Shown: positions 38,525-48,775, counted from the first letter of the stretch. The stretch: 64,000 nucleotides of DNA from Prochlorococcus sp. AG-409-K04 (GCA_003215555.1 QCKE01000006.1:1-64000); one strand, 5' to 3'. Notes: generated by a model not told the origin, from the sequence alone. A program made the numbers and translations.

Positions 38525-40733
38525 TGTTATATCTCATATCTCCCTCCAAGTCTTTACTAGCAACTTCAATTCTTAAAGGCCCTACTGGTGTATTAAATGA
38601 CAAACCACTTCCTACCGAAAAACCACTTCCCTTCTTACCTAATAACTCTCCAGGGTTACCAGGGACTCTCTTTTGAGACTCAAAATCAGTTCCAACATCA
38701 ACAAACAAATTTCCTGAAATCATCCGCCATATAGGAACCCTATATTCAGCAGAAGCCTCTCCATAATGCCTAGCAACTGCCAAATCACAAGATCTCCATC
38801 CACGTATTGACTTGGGCCCCCCTAAACAAAAGGCTTCATACGGAGGAAGTTCTCCACTGATAGTACCTGCTTTCAATTGAAATCCTAAAGCTTGAGGACA
38901 AGAAAATTTTTCATCATCTTTAGGTCTACAACCTTTGTGAAGCTTCACTAAATTAACAGGAAAGAAATGCGAGTAAGTAGCTCTTGATCGATTAAAAGTT
39001 GGTGAATTATCTCCTACTGAAAAATACTGGTCAGAATTGATTCTTGCAAAATAACCTGAAGTTGGATTCCTCGAATCATTTAATTTGTTGTAGCTAATAC
39101 CACCTTTAACTCCAACTAAAGTATTCTCATCTGCACAATTAAAAGCTATGCAAACAATATCTTTTTTACCAATTGCACTATCGTAGCGATCATTGACAAT
39201 TCCATACGGCCTATCTTGGGCCGAGAAATCCATGGGCTTAACCTGTTGAAGGTCCATTCCCACCAAGACTGACCACGCAGACTTTTGAAAAGGATTTCCT
39301 CCATTCAAAGGTCTTGCAAAAGAGAAGTTACCTCCCGTTCTCTGAAGAAGAATAGAATCTCCTTCATAATCGAACCAACTTGCTGAGGCATCACCTAGTC
39401 TTGCATCAGCAACTGAATTATATGGGCCACCTTGGTTACCTCCATGTGCAGTTCCTATTTCATAAACAGTTGTATCAGGATGACTCCCTGGAGAAAAATA
39501 AGCATCAGCCAAACCAGTTATATTGCCACCACTAGTGCTTCTAAATTCTTGCGGTACATCTCTACTAATGAACATAGAAGTACGAAAAGATGTTTTATAT
39601 TTATCGCCTTTAATCCATGGATCAGTTAAAGAAAAACTTATTAACGCTCCATATTCGCCATAATTAAAATCTAAGCCACTGGTCCAAGACCTTCCTATTA
39701 AATTTTTCTCTTGAAGACTAATGGAGCCAAAGACACCTTGAGCTCCGCTATAGCCAATCCCTCCAGTAAGTGTTCCTGTCCTTTGCTCAGTAATACCTAA
39801 TACTATTTTCACTTTTCCTGGGTCACCAATTATTGGCTTTAAAGTAACTTTGATATCGCTAAAAAGGGAAAGGCCATAAAGTCTTTTTATATCTGACTCA
39901 AGAGTCTTTCTATTAAAAATCATTCCAGGTTTACTCTTGAGCTGTCTTGAAATCACCCATTTTTTTGTTTTCCCTCTCACTGGCTTTCCATTGTCCTTTA
40001 TAGAGTTACCTTCTTCATTGAGAAAAACAAACTCTATATCTGAAATAGTGCCTTCTTGAACTTTTAACTGAACGATCCCATTAGAAGTTATCCGATTTGG
40101 ACCTGAAATTCTTGCTAAAGAATATCCTCGATCCGAGTACCATGCCTTTAAGGTATTCATTCTTAAATTAAGACTATTAAGATTAAGAGTTTTTCCAAAA
40201 TCTATTGCAAAAATTTCTTTTAAGACCTTATTAGTAAGAAGAGAGTTTCTAGGAATCACTTCAACGCCCTTAAATACAGGATTAGGCTGGACATTAACCA
40301 GTAGTCTTACTCCTAAAACAGTGTCTTCTGGTTCTATTTCTAATCCTGAAAACCAACCAGTAGCATAAAGCGAATTTAAATCTCTTTTAAGCTCTAATCG
40401 ACTAACTCTTGAACCAGGCTTAATACTCATCGCATCATAAGCTTCTGTTCTTAATCGACCTTCATCAGGATGATTTTCAAGACCTGTAATAACAACCTCT
40501 GAAATCAAAACCAATTTATCTTTTGATCCTTTTTTTAAAGACTCATCTGCTTTGTTCGAATTTGCAATCTGAAAATGACTAAAAACCCTCAAATTAGTAT
40601 TTTTAAAACCGCTTTTATTACTATTAAAAATATGAGAGTTGGCAGGGGTCCCAAGCAAAGGCAAGGTCAATGCCAATAAATAAGACCCTCTACGAAAAAA
40701 TCTCATTGAACTGAAGTAAGAATTTCCTGCCAT
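38502..40733 (-). CDS. bamA: Outer membrane protein assembly factor, BamA/Omp85 family
   Basis: The 743-residue protein starts with a signal sequence (about residues 16-32). POTRA repeats follow (from about residue 72, LVLISEVVITGLENHP) and a C-terminal 16-strand barrel (about 320-743). The barrel contains the lid-lock motif GPKSIRGWRS and ends in a beta-signal with terminal Phe (NIGFGWKF). It inserts beta-barrel proteins into the outer membrane. It heads bamA-lpxC-fabZ-lpxA-lpxB-msrA, a full outer-membrane operon. Start could also be the ATG ten codons downstream (MRFFRRG), which gives a cleaner signal peptide. Confidence 0.93.
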   Translation of the reverse strand: MAGNSYFSSMRFFRRGSYLLALTLPLLGTPANSHIFNSNKSGFKNTNLRVFSHFQIANSNKADESLKKGSKDKLVLISEVVITGLENHPDEGRLRTEAYDAMSIKPGSRVSRLELKRDLNSLYATGWFSGLEIEPEDTVLGVRLLVNVQPNPVFKGVEVIPRNSLLTNKVLKEIFAIDFGKTLNLNSLNLRMNTLKAWYSDRGYSLARISGPNRITSNGIVQLKVQEGTISDIEFVFLNEEGNSIKDNGKPVRGKTKKWVISRQLKSKPGMIFNRKTLESDIKRLYGLSLFSDIKVTLKPIIGDPGKVKIVLGITEQRTGTLTGGIGYSGAQGVFGSISLQEKNLIGRSWTSGLDFNYGEYGALISFSLTDPWIKGDKYKTSFRTSMFISRDVPQEFRSTSGGNITGLADAYFSPGSHPDTTVYEIGTAHGGNQGGPYNSVADARLGDASASWFDYEGDSILLQRTGGNFSFARPLNGGNPFQKSAWSVLVGMDLQQVKPMDFSAQDRPYGIVNDRYDSAIGKKDIVCIAFNCADENTLVGVKGGISYNKLNDSRNPTSGYFARINSDQYFSVGDNSPTFNRSRATYSHFFPVNLVKLHKGCRPKDDEKFSCPQALGFQLKAGTISGELPPYEAFCLGGPKSIRGWRSCDLAVARHYGEASAEYRVPIWRMISGNLFVDVGTDFESQKRVPGNPGELLGKKGSGFSVGSGLSFNTPVGPLRIEVASKDLEGDMRYNIGFGWKF

Positions 40734-40791
40734 TACTTATTAGGATAAGCCTTTCTTGAAAAAAGCAATCAAAATTAAGTTCAAATTCTTT

Positions 40792-41523
40792 TTATAAGGA
40801 TTTTTTTATTCGTCTTAGTACTTCCTCATAACCCTCGATCATACCTCCCAGATCCTTCCTAAAACGATCCTTGTCAAGAATTCTGTCTTGACAATTTTCA
40901 CTTTTTGCATCCCATATTCTACAAGTATCAGGGCTAATTTCATCTGCAACAAGAAGCTCTCCACGATTGTTGAAACCCATTTCTAATTTAAAATCAACCA
41001 AAACAAGATCTATTCCCGTAAAAAAAATCTTTAAAAAGTTATTTACTTCAAGAGCAAGACTACGAATCTTCTTCTTTTGACTAGAGCTTACCAAGGACAA
41101 TAAGTCTAATCTTGCATCAGTTAAAAGAGGATCTCCGAGGCTATCGTCCTTGTAATATAAATCCATTAATGGATGCGCAAGTTCACTACCAATTTCCAAA
41201 GGTGTCTCTTTACACAAAGAACCATAAGCAATATTCCTAATAACAATTTCTATTGGAATTACTTCCACTTTCTGAACTAACATCCAGCAATCATTTCTTA
41301 AATCTATAAAATGTGTAGGGATTCCATTATCTTCTAAAAATTTAAAAATTAATGCAGAGATCTGACAATTCAAGCTGCCCTTCGTCTCAAACTTTTCATG
41401 CTTTTTCGAGTTAAATGCAGTTACATCATCTTTAAACTGCACCAAAAATTCATCATGGTGATCAGTTCTAAAAACTCTTTTTGCTTTACCTTCATAAACT
41501 AAAGAGCCATGAGCTAATGACAT
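40792..41523 (-). CDS. purC: SAICAR synthetase (PurC)
   Basis: PurC joins aspartate to CAIR with ATP, step 8 of purine synthesis. The 243-residue protein has [13 protein letters not shown] at the N-terminus, [12 protein letters not shown] and [15 protein letters not shown]. The family signature around [11 protein letters not shown] is followed by [15 protein letters not shown] with metal ligands. It starts from ATG 41523, 148 nt from the purD start on the other strand: a divergent purine pair sharing one control region. Confidence 0.96.
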   Translation of the reverse strand: MSLAHGSLVYEGKAKRVFRTDHHDEFLVQFKDDVTAFNSKKHEKFETKGSLNCQISALIFKFLEDNGIPTHFIDLRNDCWMLVQKVEVIPIEIVIRNIAYGSLCKETPLEIGSELAHPLMDLYYKDDSLGDPLLTDARLDLLSLVSSSQKKKIRSLALEVNNFLKIFFTGIDLVLVDFKLEMGFNNRGELLVADEISPDTCRIWDAKSENCQDRILDKDRFRKDLGGMIEGYEEVLRRIKKSL

Positions 41524-41671
41524 TGAATCCAGTGTTTCTGTATTTGAAAATCATTCATTTATTATGTTAAACAAATCGAGAGGCTAAAGAAACTAGCAAA
41601 ATCAATTGTTGCCATTAGTGGATACACCTATTTGGACCTCTCCTCGTACCAATGCACCTAAAGTATTTTTT

Positions 41672-43015
41672 ATGACAAAGAAAGATAACAAATCAATTAA
41701 GGTAGTTCTTCCCCCTTTAAAAAAAATTTTAATTATTGGCGGGGGTGGACGTGAAAATTCCCTTGCCTGGGCACTTAGTAAATCTCCAGAAGTGCTGAAA
41801 GTCTATGTTGCACCTGGAAATGGTGGGACAGAAGATCATTCTAATTGTTATAAGCTAAATATTGATGACACAAATAGTGATGAACTCATCAATGCATGCA
41901 AATCCCTAGAGATTGATCTCGTAATAATAGGCCCAGAGAAACCACTTGCAGCTGGATTAGCTGATGTACTTCGGCAAGCCAATTTAGTAGTATTTGGCCC
42001 AGGTAAGCAAGGTGCTCAATTAGAAGCAAGTAAGCAATGGGCTAAAAAACTAATGGTTGAAGCAAATATTCCTACGGCGAAACACTGGACAGCAACTAGT
42101 GAAAAAGATGCTTTACAAATTTTGAATGCAATCCAAACTCCATTGGTTGTAAAAGCAGATGGATTAGCTTCTGGGAAAGGAGTAACAGTATGTAATTCGC
42201 TAACAGAAACCAAAGCTGCCATCAAGGAAGCTTTCACTGGCAAATTTGGAGAAGCAGGGACAAAACTTGTTCTAGAGGAAATTCTAAAAGGGCCAGAAGT
42301 ATCAATTTTTGCAATCTGCGACGGAAAAAATCTTAGGATTTTACCGCCTGCACAAGATCACAAAAGGCTCCTAGACAATGATGAAGGTCCAAACACAGGT
42401 GGCATGGGTGCCTATGCTCCGACTCCTATTCTGACAAAAAAACAACTTCAAATGATAGAGGAAGAAATAATGCTACCCACATTAAAAGCACTTATAAAAA
42501 AAGAGATAGATTTTCGAGGAGTAATTTATGCAGGTTTAATGCTCACAGATGAGGGCCCCAAGGTAATTGAATACAACTGTCGTTTTGGAGACCCAGAATG
42601 TCAAGCATTAATGCCATTAATGGGGCCAGAACTTGCTAAAGTTCTACAATCTGCAGCACTAGGAGCCTTGGAAATAGGTCCCAAACTACTCCCAAAAGAT
42701 ATTCTTAGTGTCTGTGTTATTGCTGCCTCATCGGGTTATCCCGACAATCCAAGAAAAGGAGATAAAATTTCAATCAATCTTGAAGAGAAAGAAGGTTTAC
42801 CTATTCAGCTATTCCATTCAGGTACCACAATCAATCAGGAAGGTGAACTGATTACCTCAGGTGGAAGAATCCTTTCAATAGTTGCTCAAGGCACCAATTA
42901 TCAAAATGCTTTTAAAACTGCATATATGGCATTGAAAAAAATTGATTTCAAGGGTATCTATTATCGTTGCGATATTGGCTATCAAGTTAGAAATAATGAG
43001 CCAAGCTTTGAATGA
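41672..43015 (+). CDS. purD: Phosphoribosylamine-glycine ligase (PurD)
   Basis: PurD makes GAR from phosphoribosylamine and glycine, step 2 of purine synthesis. It is an ATP-grasp enzyme of 447 residues with ILIIGGGGRENSLAWAL at the N-terminus, VVKADGLASGKGV, the DNDEGPNTGGMGAYAP loop and YNCRFGDPECQ. The frame is open from a TTG at 41606, but the ATG at 41672 is closer to the conserved start and preferred. The stop overlaps nblS by four bases (ATGA). Confidence 0.95.
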   Translation: MTKKDNKSIKVVLPPLKKILIIGGGGRENSLAWALSKSPEVLKVYVAPGNGGTEDHSNCYKLNIDDTNSDELINACKSLEIDLVIIGPEKPLAAGLADVLRQANLVVFGPGKQGAQLEASKQWAKKLMVEANIPTAKHWTATSEKDALQILNAIQTPLVVKADGLASGKGVTVCNSLTETKAAIKEAFTGKFGEAGTKLVLEEILKGPEVSIFAICDGKNLRILPPAQDHKRLLDNDEGPNTGGMGAYAPTPILTKKQLQMIEEEIMLPTLKALIKKEIDFRGVIYAGLMLTDEGPKVIEYNCRFGDPECQALMPLMGPELAKVLQSAALGALEIGPKLLPKDILSVCVIAASSGYPDNPRKGDKISINLEEKEGLPIQLFHSGTTINQEGELITSGGRILSIVAQGTNYQNAFKTAYMALKKIDFKGIYYRCDIGYQVRNNEPSFE

Positions 43016-45081
43016 CAAATAATCATTTTCAACAAAAAAATCAAACTCCTTCAAATACAAGCTCTTCTGCAGGGTTAAGGGAAAACAATTTTAGGCTTTT
43101 AATTTCTCAATGGTGGAATGAATTTAGTTTAAGAGCAAAATTATTAGGCATTGCAACTCTAGTTGTAAGTCTATTAATGACAGGGATTACTTTTTTTGCT
43201 TTGAGTAGCATAGAAAGAGATGCAGGAATGAATGATACTAGATATGCAAGAGATCTTGGCTTACTCCTCTCTGGTAATGTCACAGAATTAGTCGCCAATG
43301 GACAAGAAAGAGAGCTATTTAATGTTGCTGAAAAATTTTGGCGTTCCAGCAGAAACATACGTTATATTTTCTTCACTGATCCAAACGGTATAGTTCAACT
43401 TGGAATTCCAATCAGTGCAACTCCTAATGATTTTAACAATGACTTGCAGTTAAAAAAGACATTACAACTTCCGCAAGAATTAAAAAAACAGCCTCAAATC
43501 CCTTTAATTCGCAAACATCTAACTCCTCAAGGACAAGTTACAGATGTATTTGTAGCTTTGCGAAATAAAGGAAAGTACGTAGGGAATCTTGCACTCGGTG
43601 TAACACCTAATAAAACAGCACTTGCCAATGCTGCCTTGACAAGAGAGATTACTATTGCCGTATTTATATCAATATGGATTCTTGTAATTATCGGAGCAGT
43701 ATTTAATGCTTTGACAATCACCAGACCAATTAGAGAACTTGTTATCGGTGTAAGAGAAATCTCAAAAGGTAACTTCAAGTCCAGAATCTCACTCCCTATG
43801 AGCGGCGAATTAGGAGAGCTATTAAATGGGTTCAATAACATGGCATCACAACTTGAGAATTACGATGCTGCAAACATTGAAGAACTTAAAGCAGCACAAG
43901 TGAAACAACAATCGTTAATTGCCACAATGGCAGATGGCGCAATTTTATTAGATGAAAAAGGTCAAATTGTTTTGGTCAACCCTACTGCAAGAAGACTCTT
44001 TAGATGGGAAGGAAGAAATATAGATTCCCAGAATCTTCTTGATGAATTGCCAGAAATTTTAGCCAATGATTTACACGAAAATATTAATTCAATTTTGAAC
44101 AATTCATACGATAACGATGAACTAAGATGTAGCACCGGAGAGCCATCTAGAACACTTAGAATTGTTCTACAAGCTGTACGGGATACAAGTCGGTCTAAGC
44201 TCAAGGGAATTGCTATAACAATTCAAGATCTCACAAGAGAAGTAGAACTAAATGCAGCACAGAGACGTTTTATTAGTAATGTCTCTCATGAATTACGTAC
44301 CCCTTTATTTAATATAAAGAGCTACGTTGAAACTCTATATGATCTTGATGATAAACTTGAACATCAAGAAAAAATGGAATTTTTAGAAGTTGCAAATGCT
44401 GAAACCGATAGACTTACAAGACTCGTCAATGATGTACTGGATTTATCAAAATTAGAAACTGCCAATAATGTTCAATTTACTGAACTTAGTATTACACCTG
44501 CAATAGAACAAACAATAAGAAATTACAAATTAAATGCAGAAGAAAAAAATGTAACCATATCTCAAGATCTAGAAAAAAATATGCAATCAATTCTAGGAAA
44601 TTGGGATTTAATACTTCAGGTTCTAGATAATTTAATTGGCAATGCTTTAAAATTTAGCAACTCTGGTGGGAAAATAGTTATACGCGCATATACATGGCCA
44701 AATATATGCTTTACTTCAACATCAAGTACTGAAAATTCTGCTCCTTCTTGCGATATTATTTCTCCACTTCCAAGAATAAGAATAGAAATCAATGATACAG
44801 GCTGTGGCATTTCTGAAGAAGGTCAAGTAAGGATTTTTGAAAGATTTTATAGAGTTGAGAATGATGTGCATACTGAGGTTGGAACTGGTCTAGGTTTATC
44901 AATTGTTAGAGAAATAGTTGAAAAACATGGAAGCAAAATACAACTAGCAAGCATCCCAAATATAGGTACAACTTTCTGGTTTGATTTACCACTATCTACA
45001 AATGATGAGGATGAATTATTAATAGAGTCTACGAGAGCTCAAATACAATTAGAGAATGAACTTCACAGAGATTTATTATAA
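43012..45081 (+). CDS. nblS: Sensor histidine kinase NblS
   Basis: The 689-residue kinase matches NblS (Hik33), the conserved cyanobacterial light, nutrient and redox sensor. In order: first helix (about 44-66), a periplasmic sensor region, second helix (about 207-231) and a HAMP linker with GELLNGFNNMASQLENY. Then come a PAS domain (about 300-400), HisKA with SHELRTPLFN (phospho-acceptor His426) and an HATPase with DNLIGNALKFS, INDTGCGIS and GTGLGLSIV. Partners in related species are RpaB-type response regulators, which control hli and photosystem genes. The start ATG at 43012 overlaps purD. The gene converges on kaiC with 18 nt between stops. Confidence 0.93.
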   Translation: MTNNHFQQKNQTPSNTSSSAGLRENNFRLLISQWWNEFSLRAKLLGIATLVVSLLMTGITFFALSSIERDAGMNDTRYARDLGLLLSGNVTELVANGQERELFNVAEKFWRSSRNIRYIFFTDPNGIVQLGIPISATPNDFNNDLQLKKTLQLPQELKKQPQIPLIRKHLTPQGQVTDVFVALRNKGKYVGNLALGVTPNKTALANAALTREITIAVFISIWILVIIGAVFNALTITRPIRELVIGVREISKGNFKSRISLPMSGELGELLNGFNNMASQLENYDAANIEELKAAQVKQQSLIATMADGAILLDEKGQIVLVNPTARRLFRWEGRNIDSQNLLDELPEILANDLHENINSILNNSYDNDELRCSTGEPSRTLRIVLQAVRDTSRSKLKGIAITIQDLTREVELNAAQRRFISNVSHELRTPLFNIKSYVETLYDLDDKLEHQEKMEFLEVANAETDRLTRLVNDVLDLSKLETANNVQFTELSITPAIEQTIRNYKLNAEEKNVTISQDLEKNMQSILGNWDLILQVLDNLIGNALKFSNSGGKIVIRAYTWPNICFTSTSSTENSAPSCDIISPLPRIRIEINDTGCGISEEGQVRIFERFYRVENDVHTEVGTGLGLSIVREIVEKHGSKIQLASIPNIGTTFWFDLPLSTNDEDELLIESTRAQIQLENELHRDLL

Positions 45082-45099
45082 ATAAGAAAGTATTTTTTT

Positions 45100-46659
45100 C
45101 TATTTTTGTCTATTTTTTTTATTAACAGACTTAAACACTCCTGCGATATTTTCATCAGAGTTGATTCGATGTGGAGCCCCACTAAAAATCTGTTCAAAGT
45201 TAGTAAAAGAATCTTTTATCTCTGGTCCTTCTGCAGTGATTATAAACTCCCTGATTCTTTTATCATGCCATGAGCCTCTCATCTTAAATACATTAACTGC
45301 ACGAGCCATTTCACCTCTTATTTCTACATACTGAAGCAATAAGATAGTGTCAGTAATAGTTGAGATATGAGAATCAGTTATTGAATGGCTACCCATAAAT
45401 TCCTCAGCCGTATTAGTAAAGAAACCTGCAATTTCTTCCTGTTTTGCATAACCAGTCACACCAATAACAAATTGTCTAAATGCATTCAAGCTTACACCTC
45501 GTGCCAGAGCAGACAAAGAATCTATTGCCATTCTAGAGGGCTTAAACTCAGTGATTTCTGTCTTAATTATTTGCAGATGATCTTCTAACCCTGTTGATTC
45601 TGGATATGCACAAATAATCTTAAGCAATCCATCACTCTCCATTTGTTCAAAATCAATTCCCCAACTTGTAGCATTTCTCAGAAGCTGAGCTCTTGATTCT
45701 TCATATGCAAAAAGAATCGCCTTCTCTTTATTTCTGTAGGCATCCTCTACGAATTTAGATACAAGCATTGTCTTACCCGTTCCTGTTGCTCCTGTTGCAA
45801 GAATAATTGAATCCTGAAAATATCCACCACCACACATCTCATCCAAATCAGGAACCCCAGAACTTATGCGTACATTAGAGGAACGTTGAGTCAACCTCAT
45901 TGCTCCTAGTGGAAAGACACTAATACCATGAGCTCCCATAGTAAAAGGGAACTCTCCTTTCATATGAGTTGTTCCTCTCAGCTTTAATACTTCTACTGTG
46001 CGTCGTCTTTTTTCAGACTCAAGTACATTCCTTAAAATAACAACATTGTCAGATACAAATTCTTCGACACCATATCTAGCTATAGGTCCATACTCATCCA
46101 CCCTTTCAGTAGTCATAACTGTGGTAACACCTATTACCTTCAGCCTTGCTATTAAACGAAAGATTTCTCTACGCACTACATAAATAGCATCATATTGTTG
46201 AAAAACAGCAGTCATAGAGTCAATAGCAACTCTCTTTGCCTTGTATTTTTTTATTGCATAACTAATTCTTTCAATTAATCCTGATAAATCAAAATTACCT
46301 GCTACATCCTGTCCATCAGGATCAGGAGATGCATCTAGAATAAACAGTTTATCTTGATCAATTAATTCTTGAAGATTCCACCCAAAGCTTGAAGCATTCC
46401 GAATTATATCTATAGGAGACTCTTCAAAAGTGACAAGAACACCTGGTTCATCAAAATGACAAATACCATGGTGCAAATATTGAAGCGAGAAAACAGTTTT
46501 CCCTGTTCCAGACGTACCACTAACCAAAGTGCTTCTTGCCGTAGGCAACCCACCCTGACAAACATCATCAAAGCCTTCTATCCCTGTAGGGAGCTTTTGG
46601 ACTTGCATTTCAGGGACTTTATAAAGATCAGCAGAAGGCATAAAAGAAATGTTCTTCAA
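45100..46659 (-). CDS. kaiC: Circadian clock ATPase/kinase KaiC
   Basis: KaiC is the core clock hexamer. The 519-residue tandem RecA-like protein has two P-loops, SGTSGTGKTVFS (CI) and ATGATGTGKTML (CII). Catalytic Glu pairs FEES (CI) and YEES (CII) are present, as are the autophosphorylation pair Ser433/Thr434 in DSHISTITD (equivalent to S431/T432 of S. elongatus). The C-terminal A-loop and tail normally contacted by KaiA are still present in part (EGPEIKDSFTNFEQIFSG). All chemistry for phosphorylation is intact although kaiA is absent here. It lies 73 nt downstream of kaiB on the same strand. Confidence 0.98.
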   Translation of the reverse strand: MKNISFMPSADLYKVPEMQVQKLPTGIEGFDDVCQGGLPTARSTLVSGTSGTGKTVFSLQYLHHGICHFDEPGVLVTFEESPIDIIRNASSFGWNLQELIDQDKLFILDASPDPDGQDVAGNFDLSGLIERISYAIKKYKAKRVAIDSMTAVFQQYDAIYVVRREIFRLIARLKVIGVTTVMTTERVDEYGPIARYGVEEFVSDNVVILRNVLESEKRRRTVEVLKLRGTTHMKGEFPFTMGAHGISVFPLGAMRLTQRSSNVRISSGVPDLDEMCGGGYFQDSIILATGATGTGKTMLVSKFVEDAYRNKEKAILFAYEESRAQLLRNATSWGIDFEQMESDGLLKIICAYPESTGLEDHLQIIKTEITEFKPSRMAIDSLSALARGVSLNAFRQFVIGVTGYAKQEEIAGFFTNTAEEFMGSHSITDSHISTITDTILLLQYVEIRGEMARAVNVFKMRGSWHDKRIREFIITAEGPEIKDSFTNFEQIFSGAPHRINSDENIAGVFKSVNKKNRQK

Positions 46660-46732
46660 TTAAAAGCTAATTAGAAATTGGCATAGGGCTTTACTTCTAT
46701 ATTGAGATTTAAGATTTGTCTTCTTGAAAAGC

Positions 46733-47059
46733 TTATTTCTTCTTTTTTGTTTCAAAGAAATCACTGTCAGTCAATTCCTCAAACAGCAAATCAAGACCAA
46801 TCAGAACCCGTTCTCTATCTGAAAGATCTCCAATTATTCGCCTTACTGGAGGAGGTAAAATCTTTGCAAGTGTAGGAGTTGCAAGGATTTTATCCTCTTC
46901 AGCAAGTTGAGGACTTTTTAATACATCAATCACTTTTAAGGCATACACACCCTGAAAATCTTCTTTTAGAATTTCTCTAAGAGTATTTAATGCCCTCACC
47001 GAATTTGGTGTATTTCCAGCCACATAAAGCTTAAGTATGTACGTTTTTTTATTTTTCAT
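46733..47059 (-). CDS. kaiB: Circadian clock protein KaiB
   Basis: The 108-residue KaiB has a thioredoxin-like, fold-switching family signature: [37 protein letters not shown] and [24 protein letters not shown]. It binds KaiC CI when CII is phosphorylated. Start ATG 47059. Upstream, where marine Synechococcus carries kaiA, there are only 176 nt before rplU. Together with kaiC this is the Prochlorococcus hourglass-type clock. Confidence 0.98.
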   Translation of the reverse strand: MKNKKTYILKLYVAGNTPNSVRALNTLREILKEDFQGVYALKVIDVLKSPQLAEEDKILATPTLAKILPPPVRRIIGDLSDRERVLIGLDLLFEELTDSDFFETKKKK

Positions 47060-47235
47060 TTTTATTACCCATAAAAAACAAATTCTAAATACATATCGAT
47101 ATTCTTGACGAAATCAACCTTAAAGAGTGAAAATAGTAGTTTGTCTTTCGATTGTGATGTAGGCCTAATTGGAACAGTTAAATGGTTTTTATCTAAAGAC
47201 CAAAACACACCAGCCTGCTCATGTCCTTAGTCTAA
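47060..47235. promoter_or_regulatory. kaiB-rplU divergent control region; site of lost kaiA
   Basis: These 176 nt separate the divergently transcribed kaiB and rplU. They must contain promoters for both, but no strong boxes stand out. No intact kaiA frame exists. On the kaiB strand one short frame reads [18 protein letters not shown] before a stop, which bears a faint likeness to part of a KaiA C-terminal helix. That likeness is too weak to call a remnant. Confidence 0.6.
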
Positions 47236-47721
47236 ATGACCACATCCAAAACAAAAGAATCCAAAAAGTCTTCATCGAATCCAAGCTATGCAATCGTTGA
47301 AACTTCAGGAGCACAATTTTGGCTAGAAGCCAATCGATACTATGATCTGGATAGAATCGATGCAAAAGTAAATGATCAAATCACGCTAGAAAAAGTTCTT
47401 TTTCTAAATGATGAGAATGGCCCATCAATAGGTAAACCCTATGTTGAGGGAGCAAGTGTTCAGGCAAAGGTTTTATCGCATATCAGAGGCGCAAAGATAA
47501 TTGTTTACAAAATGCGTCCAAAAAAGAAAACACGTAGAAAAAATGGCCATAGACAAGAATTAACAAGAGTATTAGTTACAGAAATATCAAATGGGAAAAA
47601 ACAAAAAACTGTTTCCAAGTCCAAAAAAGAAACAACTTCAGATTCCGCATCAAAAGAACCAGCGAGTAAAGTAGAGAAACAACCTAAAAAAGCGTCCAAA
47701 ACCAAAAAGGAAACTGATTAA
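47236..47721 (+). CDS. rplU: Ribosomal protein bL21 with extended lysine-rich tail
   Basis: The L21 core (about residues 18-117) is clear: YAIVETSGAQFWLEAN, KVLFLNDENG, GAKIIVYKMRPKKKTRRKNGHRQELTRV. It binds 23S rRNA of the large subunit. The protein is 161 residues, against about 103 in E. coli, because of a polar N-terminal lead and a 40-residue Lys/Ser/Thr-rich C-terminal tail (KKQKTVSKSKKETTSDSAS). Start is ATG 47236. It is followed after 39 nt by rpmA, the usual rplU-rpmA pair. Confidence 0.95.
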   Translation: MTTSKTKESKKSSSNPSYAIVETSGAQFWLEANRYYDLDRIDAKVNDQITLEKVLFLNDENGPSIGKPYVEGASVQAKVLSHIRGAKIIVYKMRPKKKTRRKNGHRQELTRVLVTEISNGKKQKTVSKSKKETTSDSASKEPASKVEKQPKKASKTKKETD

Positions 47722-47760
47722 AATCACCTTTTTCAAGATCATCTAATCTATTTTTTTTCA

Positions 47761-48048
47761 ATGGCACATAAAAAAGGTACTGGCTCTACTAGAAACGGTA
47801 GAGATTCAAACTCCAAAAGACTTGGAGTCAAAGCCTATGGAGGCGAAAAGGTTAGTGCAGGATCTATTCTTATACGACAGAGAGGCACATCTGTTTTACC
47901 AGGAATAAATGTCGGGAGAGGAAAAGATGACACCCTCTTTGCATTAACTGATGGAATAGTAAATTTCGACACAATTAAACGAAGTCTTAAATCTAGAAAA
48001 CGTATAAATGTTGCTGCAGAAACTAACTCAATGAAAGTGACTGCATAG
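47761..48048 (+). CDS. rpmA: Ribosomal protein bL27
   Basis: The 95-residue L27 reaches the peptidyl-transferase centre with its N-terminus. It starts [23 protein letters not shown], with [18 protein letters not shown] and [14 protein letters not shown] in the core. There is no long N-terminal leader needing cleavage. Its last 26 nt overlap the 3' end of the opposite-strand methyltransferase gene. Confidence 0.98.
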   Translation: MAHKKGTGSTRNGRDSNSKRLGVKAYGGEKVSAGSILIRQRGTSVLPGINVGRGKDDTLFALTDGIVNFDTIKRSLKSRKRINVAAETNSMKVTA

Positions 48049-48775
48049 GCATATAACATCTAGCCGTTATTAGATAAGGGTGGAATATTTCAATGAAATT
48101 AGATTGAAGAGTTAAAAAGAAATTCTCAATCATTTTTTTATCATCTAAATGAAAAGGATATTCACCTTCATTTCCTTTAAAAAAGTACCAATTCAAAATA
48201 GCAACAGCAGAATCTGATAAACGACTTTTAAAAGTAAGTAATTGCTGAGAAGGGTCATGCAAATGTTCTAAAACATCCAAACAAATAAGAGTGTCAAATT
48301 TAATATCAGGGATACTTTCCAAATCACGATGAACGGAAATTGATTTACTAACACCCAATATATTTGCTCTTTCTGAAACAAATTCACGATTGTATGGATT
48401 AAGATCAACAAAATAAACATGCTCTACATTTGTTGAAGCAGCAGCCGCTATTGCATGTGTACCTATACCACCACCAAAATCTAAAACCTTACCAAAAGCA
48501 AACATATTCTGAAGACGAATTGTATCAGCTATATATTCAGCACTTCCCAAATGCCATGATGCAAGATCAAAAAGATGCCTATTCCCTATTTCGTTCTCGT
48601 AAAATCCAGTTAAGCTTTCGTCGCTAAAAGAGCCTGGATGCATAGATGACATATTATTCATTCCCTTAGAAATAAGAGCATCAATTTCCCTTTGATCCAA
48701 CTGTAGATATTTACCTAAATGCTTTTTTAAGTTAAAGCCCGTTGCAATAAATGCCTCCAATCCTAATTCATGCAT
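48023..48775 (-). CDS. SAM-dependent methyltransferase, unknown substrate
   Basis: The 250-residue class I methyltransferase has motif [13 protein letters not shown] (SAM glycine loop), motif II acidic [10 protein letters not shown], and motif IV/post-[16 protein letters not shown]. An N-terminal helical part of about 90 residues precedes the Rossmann domain. The DVLEHL pattern is common in UbiG/UbiE-like and sugar-cluster methyltransferases; the target cannot be set from sequence. Its 3' end overlaps rpmA by 26 nt tail-to-tail. Confidence 0.82.
   Translation of the reverse strand: MHELGLEAFIATGFNLKKHLGKYLQLDQREIDALISKGMNNMSSMHPGSFSDESLTGFYENEIGNRHLFDLASWHLGSAEYIADTIRLQNMFAFGKVLDFGGGIGTHAIAAAASTNVEHVYFVDLNPYNREFVSERANILGVSKSISVHRDLESIPDIKFDTLICLDVLEHLHDPSQQLLTFKSRLSDSAVAILNWYFFKGNEGEYPFHLDDKKMIENFFLTLQSNFIEIFHPYLITARCYMPMQSLSLS

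Noticed and set aside
43527-43841. Minus-strand frame opposite nblS
   Set aside because: Lies within the membrane helix and HAMP region of NblS; no independent evidence.
45082-45120. T-rich stretch between nblS and kaiC as terminator
   Set aside because: No stable hairpin precedes the T runs, so no intrinsic terminator can be claimed.
48430-48627. Plus-strand 65-codon frame opposite the methyltransferase
   Set aside because: Gln/Tyr-rich reverse reading of a clear SAM domain; shadow.
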